A stretch of DNA of 64,000 nucleotides from Mixta hanseatica (GTDB taxonomy: Bacteria > Pseudomonadota > Gammaproteobacteria > Enterobacterales > Enterobacteriaceae): assembly GCF_023517775.1 (NCBI RefSeq), contig NZ_CP082904.1, forward strand, positions 2,232,001-2,296,000, given 5' to 3'. Under the pieces are notes generated by a model. It was not told the origin of the DNA, searched no databases, and worked only from the letters and a program-made list of their open reading frames with translations. Positions within the stretch are counted from its first letter, which is position 1; every line of letters starts with the position of its first letter. Below are positions 48,917-57,844 of this stretch, piece after piece. A program made the position numbers and the translations under genes.

Positions 48917-49006
48917 TCTCTCTCCTTGAAGGTGTCGCCCTCTCAGGGCACATCGGCTTAAACGGTAAAGCGTGCCCTGCCATCAGCAGGGCGTGACCGC
49001 CCGGCG

Positions 49007-49672
49007 TTATTCGCTGCGGTTCATTTTCGCTTTTAATGCCGCCAGCTGTTCGCCGATTTCATCGTCCGCTTTCAGTTCGGCAAACTGCTGATCCAGCGTT
49101 TTGCTTTTACCAAAACGATGGCTTTCCGCTTCCGCTTCCATATGGTCGATACGGCGCTCAAAAGATTCAAAGCGCGCCATGGCATCATCCAGCTTGCCGC
49201 TATCCAGCTGACGGCGCACATCGCGAGAAGAGGAAGCCGCCTGGTGACGCAGCGTCAGCGCCTGTTGGCGCGCACGGGTTTCACCCAGCTTTTTCTCCAG
49301 TTCGGCAATTTCGCCTTTCATCCGTGCCAGAGTTTCATCAATCTGCGTCACTTCCTGCTGCAGTGAAGCAACCAGTTCGGTGAGCTTCTGTTTTTCAATC
49401 AGCGCGGAGCGTGCCAGATCGTCTTTGTCCCGACGCAGCGCCAGCTCAGCCTTTTCCTGCCATTCATTCTGCTGGATTTGCGCCTGTTCAATACGACGCA
49501 GCAGCTGTTTACGTTCCGCCAGGCCGCGTGCAGAGGTGGAACGCACTTCAACCAGCGTATCTTCCATTTCCTGAATCATCAGGCGCACCATTTTTTGTGG
49601 ATCTTCCGCTTTATCCAGCAGCGTGTTGATGTTGGCGTTTACGATATCGGCGAAACGAGAAAAAATACCCAT
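49007..49672 (-). CDS. pspA: Phage shock protein A
   Basis: PspA, 221 residues, ESCRT-III/IM30 family: an N-terminal amphipathic helix ([20 protein letters not shown]), then a long coiled coil with heptads to residue 190. It binds PspF and holds it inactive; under membrane stress it is released, assembles on the inner membrane and maintains the proton gradient. Expressed from the sigma54 promoter at 49723-49738. Confidence 0.97.
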   Translation of the reverse strand: MGIFSRFADIVNANINTLLDKAEDPQKMVRLMIQEMEDTLVEVRSTSARGLAERKQLLRRIEQAQIQQNEWQEKAELALRRDKDDLARSALIEKQKLTELVASLQQEVTQIDETLARMKGEIAELEKKLGETRARQQALTLRHQAASSSRDVRRQLDSGKLDDAMARFESFERRIDHMEAEAESHRFGKSKTLDQQFAELKADDEIGEQLAALKAKMNRSE

Positions 49673-49722
49673 AATTTACTCCTCCAGTTTTTAGCGCTTA
49701 ATCACGCTGTTGTGTCTTACTT

Positions 49723-49738
49723 ATCAAGTTCCGTGCCA
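49723..49738 (-). promoter_or_regulatory. Sigma54 promoter of the psp operon
   Basis: On the minus strand TGGCACGGAACTTGAT gives the -24 element TGGCACG, four bases, and TTGAT as a -12 element (consensus TTGCW). It lies 50 bases before pspA. PspF would activate it from enhancer sites in the remaining pspA/pspF spacer. Confidence 0.75.
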
Positions 49739-49835
49739 ACTTTTAATTCATTGTTATTATTAAACTTTTATTTTTGACCCTGCGAGCAATCGTTCCTATA
49801 GTGGTTATTAAAACCAACTTTTAGTGAAAATAGCC

Positions 49836-50888
49836 ATGAGCGAAGCGAACGAGAATCTGCTGGGCGAAGCCAATAACTTTCTGGAGATGCTGGAACAGGT
49901 TTCGCGCCTGGCGCCGCTGAATAAGCCGGTACTGGTAATTGGCGAGCGCGGCACCGGTAAAGAATTGATTGCCAGCCGCCTGCACTATCTTTCCGAACGC
50001 TGGCAGGGCCCGTTTATTTCGCTTAACTGCGCGGCGCTGAATGAAAATCTGCTGGATTCCGAGCTGTTTGGCCATGAAGCAGGCGCTTTTACTGGCGCGC
50101 GGCAGCGTCATTTGGGGCGTTTTGAGCGTGCCGATGGCGGCACCCTGTTTTTGGATGAACTGGCGACGGCGCCGATGCTGGTGCAGGAGAAACTGCTGCG
50201 GGTGATTGAATATGGGCAACTGGAGCGCGTAGGCGGCAATCAGTCGTTGCAGGTGAACGTACGCCTGGTGTGCGCTACGCACGCTAACCTGCCGGAACTG
50301 GCGCAGCAAGGGCAGTTCCGCGCCGACCTGCTGGACCGGTTGGCGTTTGATGTGGTGCAGCTGCCACCGCTGCGCGAGCGCCGCAGTGATATTTTGCTGC
50401 TGGCCGATCATTTTGCCATTCAGATGTGCCGCGAGCTGGGCCTGCCGCTGTTCCCAGGTTTTTCTGCCGGCGCGCAGCAGACGCTGCTCGATTACCCCTG
50501 GCCGGGTAATATTCGTGAGCTGAAAAACGTGGTGGAACGTTCCGTTTATCGTCATGCCTCAGTTGATGAAGAACTGGATGAGATCATTATCAATCCTTTC
50601 GCGTCACGAAGTGCGGTGCAGCCGCAGGCGGCAGAGCATCCATCGATGCCGCAACAGGCGGCAGCCCTCTCTTCTCAGGCGCTTTCCGCCCCCTCGGATG
50701 CGCTTTCTCTCCCGGCACTTCCGCTCGACCTCAGAGAATGGCAGTCACACCAGGAAAAAGCGCTGATGGAAAAAAGTTTGCAGCAGGCTAAATTCAATCA
50801 GCGCCGTGCGGCAGAACTGTTGGGTGTGACCTATCACCAGTGGCGCGCCATGCTAAAGAAGCATGAAATGACGCCGCGCCCGGTATAA
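49836..50888 (+). CDS. pspF: Sigma54 activator PspF
   Basis: PspF, 350 residues. AAA+ domain with Walker A GERGTGKE, the GAFTGA loop that touches sigma54 and Walker B TLFLDEL, then a Fis-type helix-turn-helix (NQRRAAELLGVTYHQWRAML). Unusually long Gln/Ala/Ser-rich linker (about 265-295) compared with E. coli (325 residues). There is no regulatory N-terminal domain; control is by PspA. ATG 49836 (MSEANENLL) aligns with E. coli; GTG 49824 is an alternative. Divergent from pspA. Confidence 0.96.
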   Translation: MSEANENLLGEANNFLEMLEQVSRLAPLNKPVLVIGERGTGKELIASRLHYLSERWQGPFISLNCAALNENLLDSELFGHEAGAFTGARQRHLGRFERADGGTLFLDELATAPMLVQEKLLRVIEYGQLERVGGNQSLQVNVRLVCATHANLPELAQQGQFRADLLDRLAFDVVQLPPLRERRSDILLLADHFAIQMCRELGLPLFPGFSAGAQQTLLDYPWPGNIRELKNVVERSVYRHASVDEELDEIIINPFASRSAVQPQAAEHPSMPQQAAALSSQALSAPSDALSLPALPLDLREWQSHQEKALMEKSLQQAKFNQRRAAELLGVTYHQWRAMLKKHEMTPRPV

Positions 50889-50900
50889 ATGTCGGCGACC

Positions 50901-51929
50901 TCAACCCGCAAGCGGCTTCGTCGCCGTCAGCTTTTTCTGCGTAAAGCAGGCGTTGATCGGCTGCTCGATCAGGCGCCATGTCAGCACGCCGGCAATCAGC
51001 GCGCTGACAAGCAGCAGCAATACGAACAGCGGCTGGTTTTGCGCCAGCTGCAGCTTATGCAGGATCAGGGCGCCGGGCGAAAGAATAAAAGGATGAATCA
51101 GATAGAGTGAATAGGAGGCATTTCCTAACAGGATCGCGCCGTTCTTTCCCGGGAAAACGCTGTTGCCGATAACGGATTCCAATCCCACGCTGCCGATAAA
51201 AATTAATAGCATCGGCACGCCAGCGCTGAGTACCCTGCCCGCTGAAGAAGCGTAAACCCCGTAGTGGTTTTGCAGAATAAGTAAGACTACGCCAACTGCC
51301 AGCAACAACAGAGAGAGCGCTGACGACAACGGTACCCGGCGCAAAAAGATAAAAGCCAGCATACCTAAAATAAATTCAGCGAAAATTTTATCGGTTAAAA
51401 ACTTTAGCGTCGGCTGCTGCGGCTGGAAATATAGCCCCAGCAGCACCATTATCGTTAGCGCCAGGGAGGAGAAAACAATCTGCTTGCGCAAAGCGCTCGT
51501 CAGCAAAAACAGCGCAAAAATCAGGTAAAAGACAAGTTCATAGCTTAGCGTCCAGCCATTCTGCACTAACAGCTTGTTTCCCGTAGGGATCAGCGTCCAG
51601 GAAGAGAAAATACTGGTCTCGCCACCAGAAGCGTTAACCATAGAAGGCGCTACCAGATAGACCACCAGCGCCGCGGCGGTAACGATCCAATAAAGCGGGA
51701 TTATTCGTTTAATCCGGTTGGCGATAAAGCGCGTACAGCTCACCCTTTTCTGGCTGGTGGCATGGCACATAATGTAGCCAGAGATAATAAAAAAGAGATC
51801 CACGCCAAACGAGCCAATATGAAAATCATTAAGCGCATCATTACGATATTGTTCTGCTTTGTCAGCGATATGCTGCATGACCACCATCAGCGCCGCCAGC
51901 GCGCGCAATGTTTGTACTGAAATCAGCAT
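50901..51929 (-). CDS. Acyltransferase family 3 membrane protein
   Basis: A 342-residue OafA/YrhL-type acyltransferase 3 protein with about ten membrane helices. Family signatures: LRALAALMVVMQHI (with the H of the active-site region), GVDLFFIISGYIM, and ASYSLYLIHPF near the C-terminus. Such proteins O-acylate surface or secreted glycans (O-antigen, succinoglycan). Convergent with pspF, 12 bases apart. No glycan gene cluster is nearby, so the acceptor is unknown. Confidence 0.9.
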   Translation of the reverse strand: MLISVQTLRALAALMVVMQHIADKAEQYRNDALNDFHIGSFGVDLFFIISGYIMCHATSQKRVSCTRFIANRIKRIIPLYWIVTAAALVVYLVAPSMVNASGGETSIFSSWTLIPTGNKLLVQNGWTLSYELVFYLIFALFLLTSALRKQIVFSSLALTIMVLLGLYFQPQQPTLKFLTDKIFAEFILGMLAFIFLRRVPLSSALSLLLLAVGVVLLILQNHYGVYASSAGRVLSAGVPMLLIFIGSVGLESVIGNSVFPGKNGAILLGNASYSLYLIHPFILSPGALILHKLQLAQNQPLFVLLLLVSALIAGVLTWRLIEQPINACFTQKKLTATKPLAG

Positions 51930-52191
51930 GATTCATCCCTTGATAATCGACCTTTGCGGGGCGCGCCACGGAGACCAGCGCAACGATGGCCTCGCCTCGC
52001 CCTCACGGCGCATCGCCCCTCACGCGTCAAAATAGAGCAAAGAAATTTATATATCTTGCTGGTTATCAATTAAAGCGCAGTCGTGCCGGGAAAAGTATGA
52101 TGGAACGTCTGATAAAGCAGAAGGCTGATTTAGTTCAGCATTTTTAAGAATTATTCGCAGGGAAGGATGCAGGCGGTGATCAGGATGAAAT

Positions 52192-52212
52192 AGCGCCACC
52201 GACTGTGGCGCT
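52192..52212 (-). terminator. Terminator after hiuH
   Basis: AGCGCCAC (52192-52199) pairs with GTGGCGCT (52205-52212) around CGACT, 15 bases past the hiuH stop. The U-tail on the minus strand is weak (ATTTCATCC). Confidence 0.55.
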
Positions 52213-52226
52213 CCGATAGCGCAGCG

Positions 52227-52637
52227 TTAGCTGCCGCGGTAAGTGGAGAACCCATACTGGCTCAGCAATAGTGGAATATGGTAATGCTCTTGCGTATTGG
52301 AGACCTGGAAATTCACCGGCACATCCGGGAAGAAAGTCGACTGATGTTGTTGCTGGAAATAGTCGCCGGTATGGAAGGTGACCCGGTACTGACCCGCGCT
52401 GAACGTATTGCCTTCCGGATAGAAGGCGCCGATTCGGCCATCTTTATCGGTGATTTTGCTTGCCAACGTAACCCATTTACCGCTCTGCTGCTGCTCCAGA
52501 TCTACTTTAACGCCTGAGGAAGGTTTCCCGGTCTGGGTATTTAGCACGTGAACGCTAATCGGGTTACGCGGCGCGTCAGCCAGCGCGTTGCCCATCATCC
52601 CCAGACCAGCCAGCAATAAGACAGATTGAATTTTCAT
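52227..52637 (-). CDS. hiuH: Periplasmic 5-hydroxyisourate hydrolase
   Basis: A transthyretin-like HIU hydrolase of 136 residues. Signal peptide residues 1-21 (cleavage after ALA). Motifs: ISVHVLNTQTGKPSSGVKV with the active-site histidine, an RIGAFYPEG segment, and the C-terminal YRGS tetrapeptide that marks the hydrolase rather than hormone-binding transthyretin. It hydrolyses 5-hydroxyisourate in urate breakdown; E. coli HiuH is also periplasmic. AAGGAG lies before ATG 52637. The same frame stays open up to 53006 through the RyhB gene, but that is chance. No other urate genes are near. Confidence 0.93.
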   Translation of the reverse strand: MKIQSVLLLAGLGMMGNALADAPRNPISVHVLNTQTGKPSSGVKVDLEQQQSGKWVTLASKITDKDGRIGAFYPEGNTFSAGQYRVTFHTGDYFQQQHQSTFFPDVPVNFQVSNTQEHYHIPLLLSQYGFSTYRGS

Positions 52638-52735
52638 TTGCTTCTCCTTAATAGTTTTCACCGCTGAGCCTACAGGCCGTGGTGAAAAAGATCGCAAAAA
52701 GCCGGTCAGATCTGAAATTTCCTGGAAAAGCGGAC

Positions 52736-52824
52736 AAAAAAAAGCCCGCACAGGCGGGCAAGTAATACTGGAAGCAATGTGAGCAATGTCGTGCTCTTCT
52801 TCGGTAGAGCCACCGTTGAAGCGC
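52736..52824 (-). ncRNA. ryhB: Iron-stress small RNA RyhB
   Basis: The minus strand carries the RyhB core exactly (AGCACGACATTGCTCACATT then GCTTCCAGTATTACTT at 52795-52761), followed by a GCCCGC/GCGGGC terminator (52744-52759) and eight Ts. The 5' end near 52824 starts GCG and folds a small CGGT/ACCG hairpin, giving about 89 nt as in E. coli (90). RyhB pairs with mRNAs of iron-using proteins (sodB, sdh, iscS and others) with Hfq when iron is low. A TACTAT -10, TTTACA -35 (52831-52860) and Fur-type boxes lie upstream. It sits between hiuH and sapA. Confidence 0.93.
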
Positions 52825-52832
52825 AAATGAAT

Positions 52833-52851
52833 AGTAATCATTCTCAATATC
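52833..52851 (-). promoter_or_regulatory. Fur box of ryhB (promoter-overlapping)
   Basis: AGTAATCATTCTCAATATC (plus strand) matches the 19-bp Fur consensus at 14 positions and overlaps the ryhB -10/-35 spacer, the usual place for Fur repression. Confidence 0.75.
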
Positions 52852-52870
52852 GTTTGTAAAGCGGTTTGTT

Positions 52871-52889
52871 GAGAATTCTTCTCATTACC
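52871..52889 (-). promoter_or_regulatory. Second Fur-like box upstream of ryhB
   Basis: GAGAATTCTTCTCATTACC (plus strand) read on the minus strand matches the Fur consensus at about 14 of 19 positions; it contains the inverted pair TGAGAA/TTCTCA. A tandem arrangement would strengthen iron repression. Confidence 0.55.
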
Positions 52890-53022
52890 ACACAGAGTCT
52901 GGGTTTCCTTCGCCGCAGCGAACGCCAAATGGTGGAAAAAACAGCGGCCGCCCCGCCAAACTTTGGGACAACCTGCAGAGTGCGATACACTCAGCCTGTC
53001 ATCCATTGAATGTTAACTTCCT

Positions 53023-54651
53023 ATGTTGAAATTATTATCCAGGCTGCTGTCAGGCGTGTTGCTGTTCAGTGCGGCCAGCCATGCCGCGACGCCAGAAGAT
53101 ATTCGTAACGGCGGTTTCGTCTATTGCGTCAGCGGCGTCATGAATACGTTTAACCCACAGCTGGCCAGTAGCGGGCTGGTGGTTGATACGCTTTCCGCGC
53201 AGCTTTATGATCGTCTGCTGGATGTCGATCCCTATACCTATCGTCTGATACCCGAACTGGCGGAGCGTTGGGAAACCCTGGATAACGGCGCGACCTACCG
53301 CTTTCATTTGCGCCATCATGTCTCTTTTCAAAAAACCGCCTGGTTTACCCCCGACCGCGCCATGAACGCCGATGACGTGGTGTTCAGCTTTGCGCGCATT
53401 TTCGATCGTCACCATCCGTGGCATAACGTTAACGGCGGCGACTATCCCTATTTTGATAGCCTGCAGTATGCCGACGCGGTGAAAAGCGTTAAAAAAATTA
53501 ATAACGATACCGTCGAGATCCGTCTGAAAAGTCCGGATGCCTCTTTCCTGTGGCATCTGGCTACCCACTACGCGCCGGTATTATCTGCAGAATATGCTCA
53601 GCAGCTGACGGCGCGCGATCGCCAGGAAGAGATGGATCGCCAGCCGGTCGGCACCGGGCCTTTTATGCTAAATGAATACCGTGCCGGGCAGTATGTACGG
53701 CTGGCACGTAACCCGCACTACTGGAAAGGCGTGCCGCGGATGCCGCAGGTGGTGATTGATATGGGCGTAGGCGGCACCGGCAGGCTATCGAAACTGCTGA
53801 CCGGCGAATGCGATGTACTGGCCTATCCCGCCGCCAGCCAGCTTACCATTCTGCGTGACGACCCGCGTCTGCGGCTGACGCTGCGTCCGGGAATGAATAT
53901 CGCCTATCTGGCATTCAATACCAACAAAGCGCCGCTGGATCGCGTTGAGGTGCGTCAGGCACTGGCGCTGGCGATTAATAACGAACGTCTGATGGAGTCA
54001 ATCTATTACGGTACGGCAGAAACCGCCGCCTCGGTGCTGCCGCGCGCCTCCTGGGCTTATGACAGCGATGCCAGGATCACCGAATACAATCCCGATAAGG
54101 CGCGGGAAATGCTTAAACAGCTGGGAGTGGAGAATCTGGAACTGACGCTGTGGGTGCCTTCCGCCTCGCAGTCCTGGAACCCCAGCCCGTTGAAAACCGC
54201 CGAACTGATTCAGGCCGATCTGGCGCAGATTGGCGTAAGCGTCTCTATCGTGGCGGTAGAGGGGCGTTTTCAGGAGGCGCGTCTGATGCAAATGAACCAC
54301 GATCTAACGCTGACCGGCTGGGCGACCGACAGTAACGACCCGGACAGTTTTTTCCGTCCGCTGCTCAGCTGCGCAGCGATTAATTCCCAGACGAACTATG
54401 CGCACTGGTGCAATACTGAATTTGACGCGGCGCTACAGCAGGCGCTGCTTTCGCAACAGCTGGCGTCGCGCATTGAGCATTACGACCGCGCCCAACAGAT
54501 ACTGGCACGCGAGCTGCCGGTGCTGCCGCTCGCCTCTTCTCTGCGTTTGCAGGCCTACCGACACGATATACAGGGGCTGGTGTTAAGCCCGTTTGGCAAT
54601 GCCTCTTTTGCGGGCGTTCATCGCAACAACGGCGAGGAGTCGAAACCGTGA
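53023..54651 (+). CDS. sapA: Peptide-transport periplasmic protein SapA
   Basis: SapA, 542 residues, SBP family 5 (DppA-like). Signal peptide residues 1-21 (cleavage after SHA). Family region [15 protein letters not shown] and two mature cysteine pairs ([32 protein letters not shown]). First gene of the sap ABC transporter, linked to antimicrobial peptide resistance and, in E. coli, putrescine export. It overlaps sapB by four bases. Confidence 0.96.
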   Translation: MLKLLSRLLSGVLLFSAASHAATPEDIRNGGFVYCVSGVMNTFNPQLASSGLVVDTLSAQLYDRLLDVDPYTYRLIPELAERWETLDNGATYRFHLRHHVSFQKTAWFTPDRAMNADDVVFSFARIFDRHHPWHNVNGGDYPYFDSLQYADAVKSVKKINNDTVEIRLKSPDASFLWHLATHYAPVLSAEYAQQLTARDRQEEMDRQPVGTGPFMLNEYRAGQYVRLARNPHYWKGVPRMPQVVIDMGVGGTGRLSKLLTGECDVLAYPAASQLTILRDDPRLRLTLRPGMNIAYLAFNTNKAPLDRVEVRQALALAINNERLMESIYYGTAETAASVLPRASWAYDSDARITEYNPDKAREMLKQLGVENLELTLWVPSASQSWNPSPLKTAELIQADLAQIGVSVSIVAVEGRFQEARLMQMNHDLTLTGWATDSNDPDSFFRPLLSCAAINSQTNYAHWCNTEFDAALQQALLSQQLASRIEHYDRAQQILARELPVLPLASSLRLQAYRHDIQGLVLSPFGNASFAGVHRNNGEESKP

Positions 54652-55613
54652 TTATCTATACGCTGCGCCGCCTGGTGCTGCTGGTGGTGACGCTGTTTAT
54701 GCTGACGCTGGTGGCCTTCAGCCTGAGCTACTTTACGCCGCATGCGCCGCTGCAGGGCGCTTCACTGCTGGATGCCTGGTGGTTCTGGTTTACCGGCGTT
54801 TTCCAGCTTGATTTTGGCGTCTCCAGCATTAACGGACAATCGATCAATTTACAGCTGCGTGAGGTTTTTCCCGCCACGCTGGAGCTCTGTTTGTTGGCTT
54901 TTAGCGTGGCGCTGCTGGTGGGCATCCCGCTGGGGATTATCGCCGGCGTGATGCGTAATAAGTGGCAGGATCGGGTGATTAGCGCCTTTTCCCTGCTTGG
55001 TTTTTCGATGCCGGTATTTTGGCTGGCGCTGCTGCTGACGCTGTTTTTCTCGCTGAATCTCGGCTGGCTGCCGGTTAGCGGCCGTATCGATCTGCTGTAT
55101 CAAATGAAATCGGTAACCGGCTTCGCGCTGATTGATGCATTTATCAGCGACTCGCCCTGGCGCCGGGAGATGCTGACCAATGTGCTGCTGCATATGGTGC
55201 TGCCGGTCACCACGCTGGCAATTGCGCCCACCACGGAAGTGATCCGTCTGCTGCGCAACAGCACCAGCGAGGTGATTGACGCCAATTATATTAAAGCGGC
55301 CGCTACCCGTGGGCTATCACGCTTTACGGTGATCCGACGTCATGTGCTGCATAATGCGCTGCCGCCGGTCATTCCGCGTCTGGGCCTGCAGTTTGCCACC
55401 ATGCTGACGCTGGCGATGATTACCGAAGTGGTGTTTAGCTGGCCGGGTTTGGGCCGCTGGTTGATCAACGCTATTCGCCAGCAGGATTACGCCGCAATTT
55501 CCGCCGGCGTGATGGTGGTGGGTAGCCTGGTGATCCTGGTCAATGTGTTATCCGACATCCTTGGCGCCATGACAACACCGCTGAAGCATAAAGAATGGTA
55601 TGCGCTGCGATAA
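54648..55613 (+). CDS. sapB: SapB inner-membrane permease
   Basis: SapB, 321 residues, ABC permease of the DppB type with six membrane helices. The EAA loop is [20 protein letters not shown]. Starts at GTG 54648, overlapping the sapA stop (GTGA). Complete to the conserved end HKEWYALR. In most enterobacteria sapC follows at once; here 2.66 kb of unrelated DNA intervenes. Confidence 0.97.
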   Translation: MIIYTLRRLVLLVVTLFMLTLVAFSLSYFTPHAPLQGASLLDAWWFWFTGVFQLDFGVSSINGQSINLQLREVFPATLELCLLAFSVALLVGIPLGIIAGVMRNKWQDRVISAFSLLGFSMPVFWLALLLTLFFSLNLGWLPVSGRIDLLYQMKSVTGFALIDAFISDSPWRREMLTNVLLHMVLPVTTLAIAPTTEVIRLLRNSTSEVIDANYIKAAATRGLSRFTVIRRHVLHNALPPVIPRLGLQFATMLTLAMITEVVFSWPGLGRWLINAIRQQDYAAISAGVMVVGSLVILVNVLSDILGAMTTPLKHKEWYALR

Positions 55614-55747
55614 AAGCATTTCGCTGCTTTAAAGCACAGAAATGTACCCTGTGTGGTACATGCCCTTTCCCCAATGAGTTCAAGAGGGGCTGCACCCGGG
55701 CAGGCTACAGCATCGTAATTTTTATACTGCGGCATTTTCACCGTCTC

Positions 55748-55753
55748 TATAAT
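55748..55753 (+). promoter_or_regulatory. -10 element upstream of the MDR oxidoreductase gene
   Basis: A perfect TATAAT about 100 bases before the ATG; the -35 region (TACTGC) is poor, suggesting activator dependence. Two direct GTTCAAC copies lie just downstream in the leader. Confidence 0.4.
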
Positions 55754-55856
55754 GGTTCCATGTAACAAAAAAGACCGGGTTCAACAAAGTGACCCTATGA
55801 TTTATGTTGTTCAACCGGTTATTACATAAAACTTATGCTGTTACAGGAGATTTATC

Positions 55857-56870
55857 ATGAAAGCAGTAACGCTCAAAGCGCCCGGCGGTCTGGAAAACAT
55901 TACCGTGTCAGATATCGCTGATCCGGGCCGGCCCGGCAAAGGCGAAATTCGAGTTGCTGTTAAAGCCAGCTCCCTGAATTATCATGATTTGATTGTTGCA
56001 ACTGGACAGTTTCCCACCAAAGACGGCCGGATCTTGCTGTCAGATGGTGCGGGCATCGTAGAAGAAGTGGGAGAAGGCGTTGAAGCGTTCAAAGTGGGCG
56101 ATCATGTAGTCTCCACATTTTTCCCCATCTGGCTGGCAGGCAGGCCTATACCCGCTGTGAGCGGCTTTACCCATACGCCCGGCGACGGTGTTGATGGCAT
56201 GGCCAGTGAATATGTTGTACGTTCGGAAAGTGCCTTCACTCATGCGCCGAAGGGATGGAGCCACACAGAGTCAGCGACCATCACCACCTCTGCCTTAACG
56301 GCCTGGCGGGCGCTCGTAACAGATGGCCACCTTAAAGCAGGAGAAACGGTGCTGGTTCAGGGTACCGGTGGAGTTTCCATCGCGGCCCTGCAAATAGCTA
56401 AAGCAATGGGGGCCAAAGTCATTGCTACCTCTTCCTCCGATGAAAAGCTTGCCTTTGTCCGGCAGCTGGGCGCTGATGAGACCATCAATTACAGAACTAC
56501 GCCTGAATGGGGAGATAAAGTTCTCGAAATGACGCAGGGGTTTGGCGTAGACCACGTGGTGGAAGTGGGCGGCCCGGCAACATTGAATGAGTCCCTGAAA
56601 TCCATCAAAGTGGGCGGTCATATTGCGCAGATTGGTATTCTTTCAGGCGATGAGGCCGCCGTGTCGGTATTTTCTCTTCTGGCGAAACAGGTACAGATCA
56701 AAGGCGTGATTGTGGCAAGCCGCCAGGATCAGGCTGATTTTGTCAAAGCCCTGGAGATAATGAACCGCAAGCCGGTTATTGACCGTACCTTCAAATATGA
56801 AGCGCTCAGCGAGGCCTTCACCTACCTGCAAAGCGGTGCCCACCTGGGTAAAATCTGCGTCGAGTGGTGA
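55857..56870 (+). CDS. Zinc-independent-type MDR alcohol dehydrogenase/quinone oxidoreductase
   Basis: A 337-residue medium-chain dehydrogenase/reductase. GroES-like N-terminal domain (about 1-140), then a Rossmann domain with VLVQGTGGVSIAALQIAKAM at about 164-184. The catalytic-zinc cysteine of classic alcohol dehydrogenases is replaced (SSLNYHDL), and no structural zinc cysteine cluster is present, so it is probably an NADPH quinone or enone reductase. AGGAG precedes ATG 55857. Intact cargo of the sapB/sapC insertion; substrate unknown. Confidence 0.85.
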   Translation: MKAVTLKAPGGLENITVSDIADPGRPGKGEIRVAVKASSLNYHDLIVATGQFPTKDGRILLSDGAGIVEEVGEGVEAFKVGDHVVSTFFPIWLAGRPIPAVSGFTHTPGDGVDGMASEYVVRSESAFTHAPKGWSHTESATITTSALTAWRALVTDGHLKAGETVLVQGTGGVSIAALQIAKAMGAKVIATSSSDEKLAFVRQLGADETINYRTTPEWGDKVLEMTQGFGVDHVVEVGGPATLNESLKSIKVGGHIAQIGILSGDEAAVSVFSLLAKQVQIKGVIVASRQDQADFVKALEIMNRKPVIDRTFKYEALSEAFTYLQSGAHLGKICVEW

Positions 56871-57022
56871 TATTGCTGGCGGTAAGGAATCACTTTCCTT
56901 GCCGTAGCCGGAAGCTACTGCCGAAACGATTTTGTACGGTTTAAACCATTGGCAACGGCAAATCTGGCACCGACACCCCCAGCCAGGCCAGCTCCCGCTA
57001 CTGGAGAGCTGGCTGTGATTCG

Positions 57023-57530
57023 TTACTCCCTGGCGGAAAGAGCCCGGCGAGAAGAGGCACGGAAAGCCTGTCTGATGTCCCAGATACTCTCTTCCCGTCC
57101 TACCGCAAGGGCAAACAGCACCCCGCCTACAATGGAGAACAGGCCCAGAACCCCCCATGCCAGCGTCATATCGGTACCGCCACCCAGATGCTTGAGATAG
57201 CCGGCAACCAGCGGGCCGCCAAACTGTCCAATGAAATTGCTGCATGCACCTACGAATGCCACCGCAGGTACCGCTTTTCTCGTGGGCAGGATTTCAGTCA
57301 GCCGGACATAAACTAACGGCACAAGCATCTTCATTGTCAGGCCGACAAACATAAATAGTGCAATCTGCACCCAGTAATATGACAGCGGAACACTGGCCGC
57401 AGCCGACAGAGCGATACCGCATAAAACAGTAGGAATAGCCAATAAGCATCAGCCATAGCGCAGGTATTTTCAGGATGGCCCATAATGGGTCATTCTCCTC
57501 ATCACAGACCATCAATATCATCAACGGAGT
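57023..57530 (-). pseudogene. MFS transporter fragment (C-terminal, frameshifted)
   Basis: Two minus-strand frames together encode only the C-terminal half of an MFS transporter: DPLWAILKIPALWLMLIGYS in one frame, then AIPTVLCGIALSAAASVPLS and LTEILPTRKAVPAVAFVGAC through to the end in another. They are joined by an indel near 57425-57445. The N-terminal six helices are absent. It is a dead remnant, presumably once paired with the neighbouring oxidoreductase gene. Confidence 0.75.
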
Positions 57531-57559
57531 TGACCACGTTGAGGCGCATGCGAATGCGC

Positions 57560-57582
57560 AAAAAAACCGCCCGGAGGCGGTT
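57560..57582 (-). terminator. Terminator of the small H/CxxC protein gene
   Basis: On the minus strand AACCGCC (57582-57576) pairs with GGCGGTT (57571-57565) around TCCG, followed by a run of Ts. It overlaps the end of the gene. Confidence 0.85.
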
Positions 57583-57802
57583 AAATTTTTATGCGATATT
57601 TTTTCGGATTATCGAAGCATTCTGAACAGGGAGCGGTAGCAACATGCCGCAACCGAGACACTTTTACTGCGTCCCGCTCGTGGTAAAAGGTTCCCAAAAA
57701 ATCCCGTTTACCCCAGGCAGGCAGCAACGCGCAGCCTTCAGAATGGACCTGATATTTAATCGTCTGCTGTGATAGTTTCTCAACGTAATAAAACTTCGCC
57801 AT
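57581..57802 (-). CDS. Small protein with HxxGC and CxxC motifs, 73 residues
   Basis: No named family is recognised, though the pattern VHSEGCALLP, then LGTFY, then a distal CSEC pair recalls short hypothetical proteins seen scattered in many bacteria. H and three C residues could bind one metal. AGGGAAAAAG is an adequate ribosome site for ATG 57802 (MAKFYYVE); a frame extension to 57844 is unlikely. It has its own strong terminator, so it is probably expressed. Part of the sap insertion. Confidence 0.6.
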   Translation of the reverse strand: MAKFYYVEKLSQQTIKYQVHSEGCALLPAWGKRDFLGTFYHERDAVKVSRLRHVATAPCSECFDNPKKYRIKI

Positions 57803-57844
57803 CTTTTTCCCTTCATTGTTTTTGTAACAAAAAAAGGTAGTCAT

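Noticed and set aside
52638..53006. Long N-terminal extension of the hiuH frame (to 53006), including a possible peptide inside RyhB
   Set aside because: The signal peptide at 52637 with AAGGAG is the clear start. The in-frame ATG near 52845 lies upstream of the predicted ryhB transcription start, so it would not be in the RNA.
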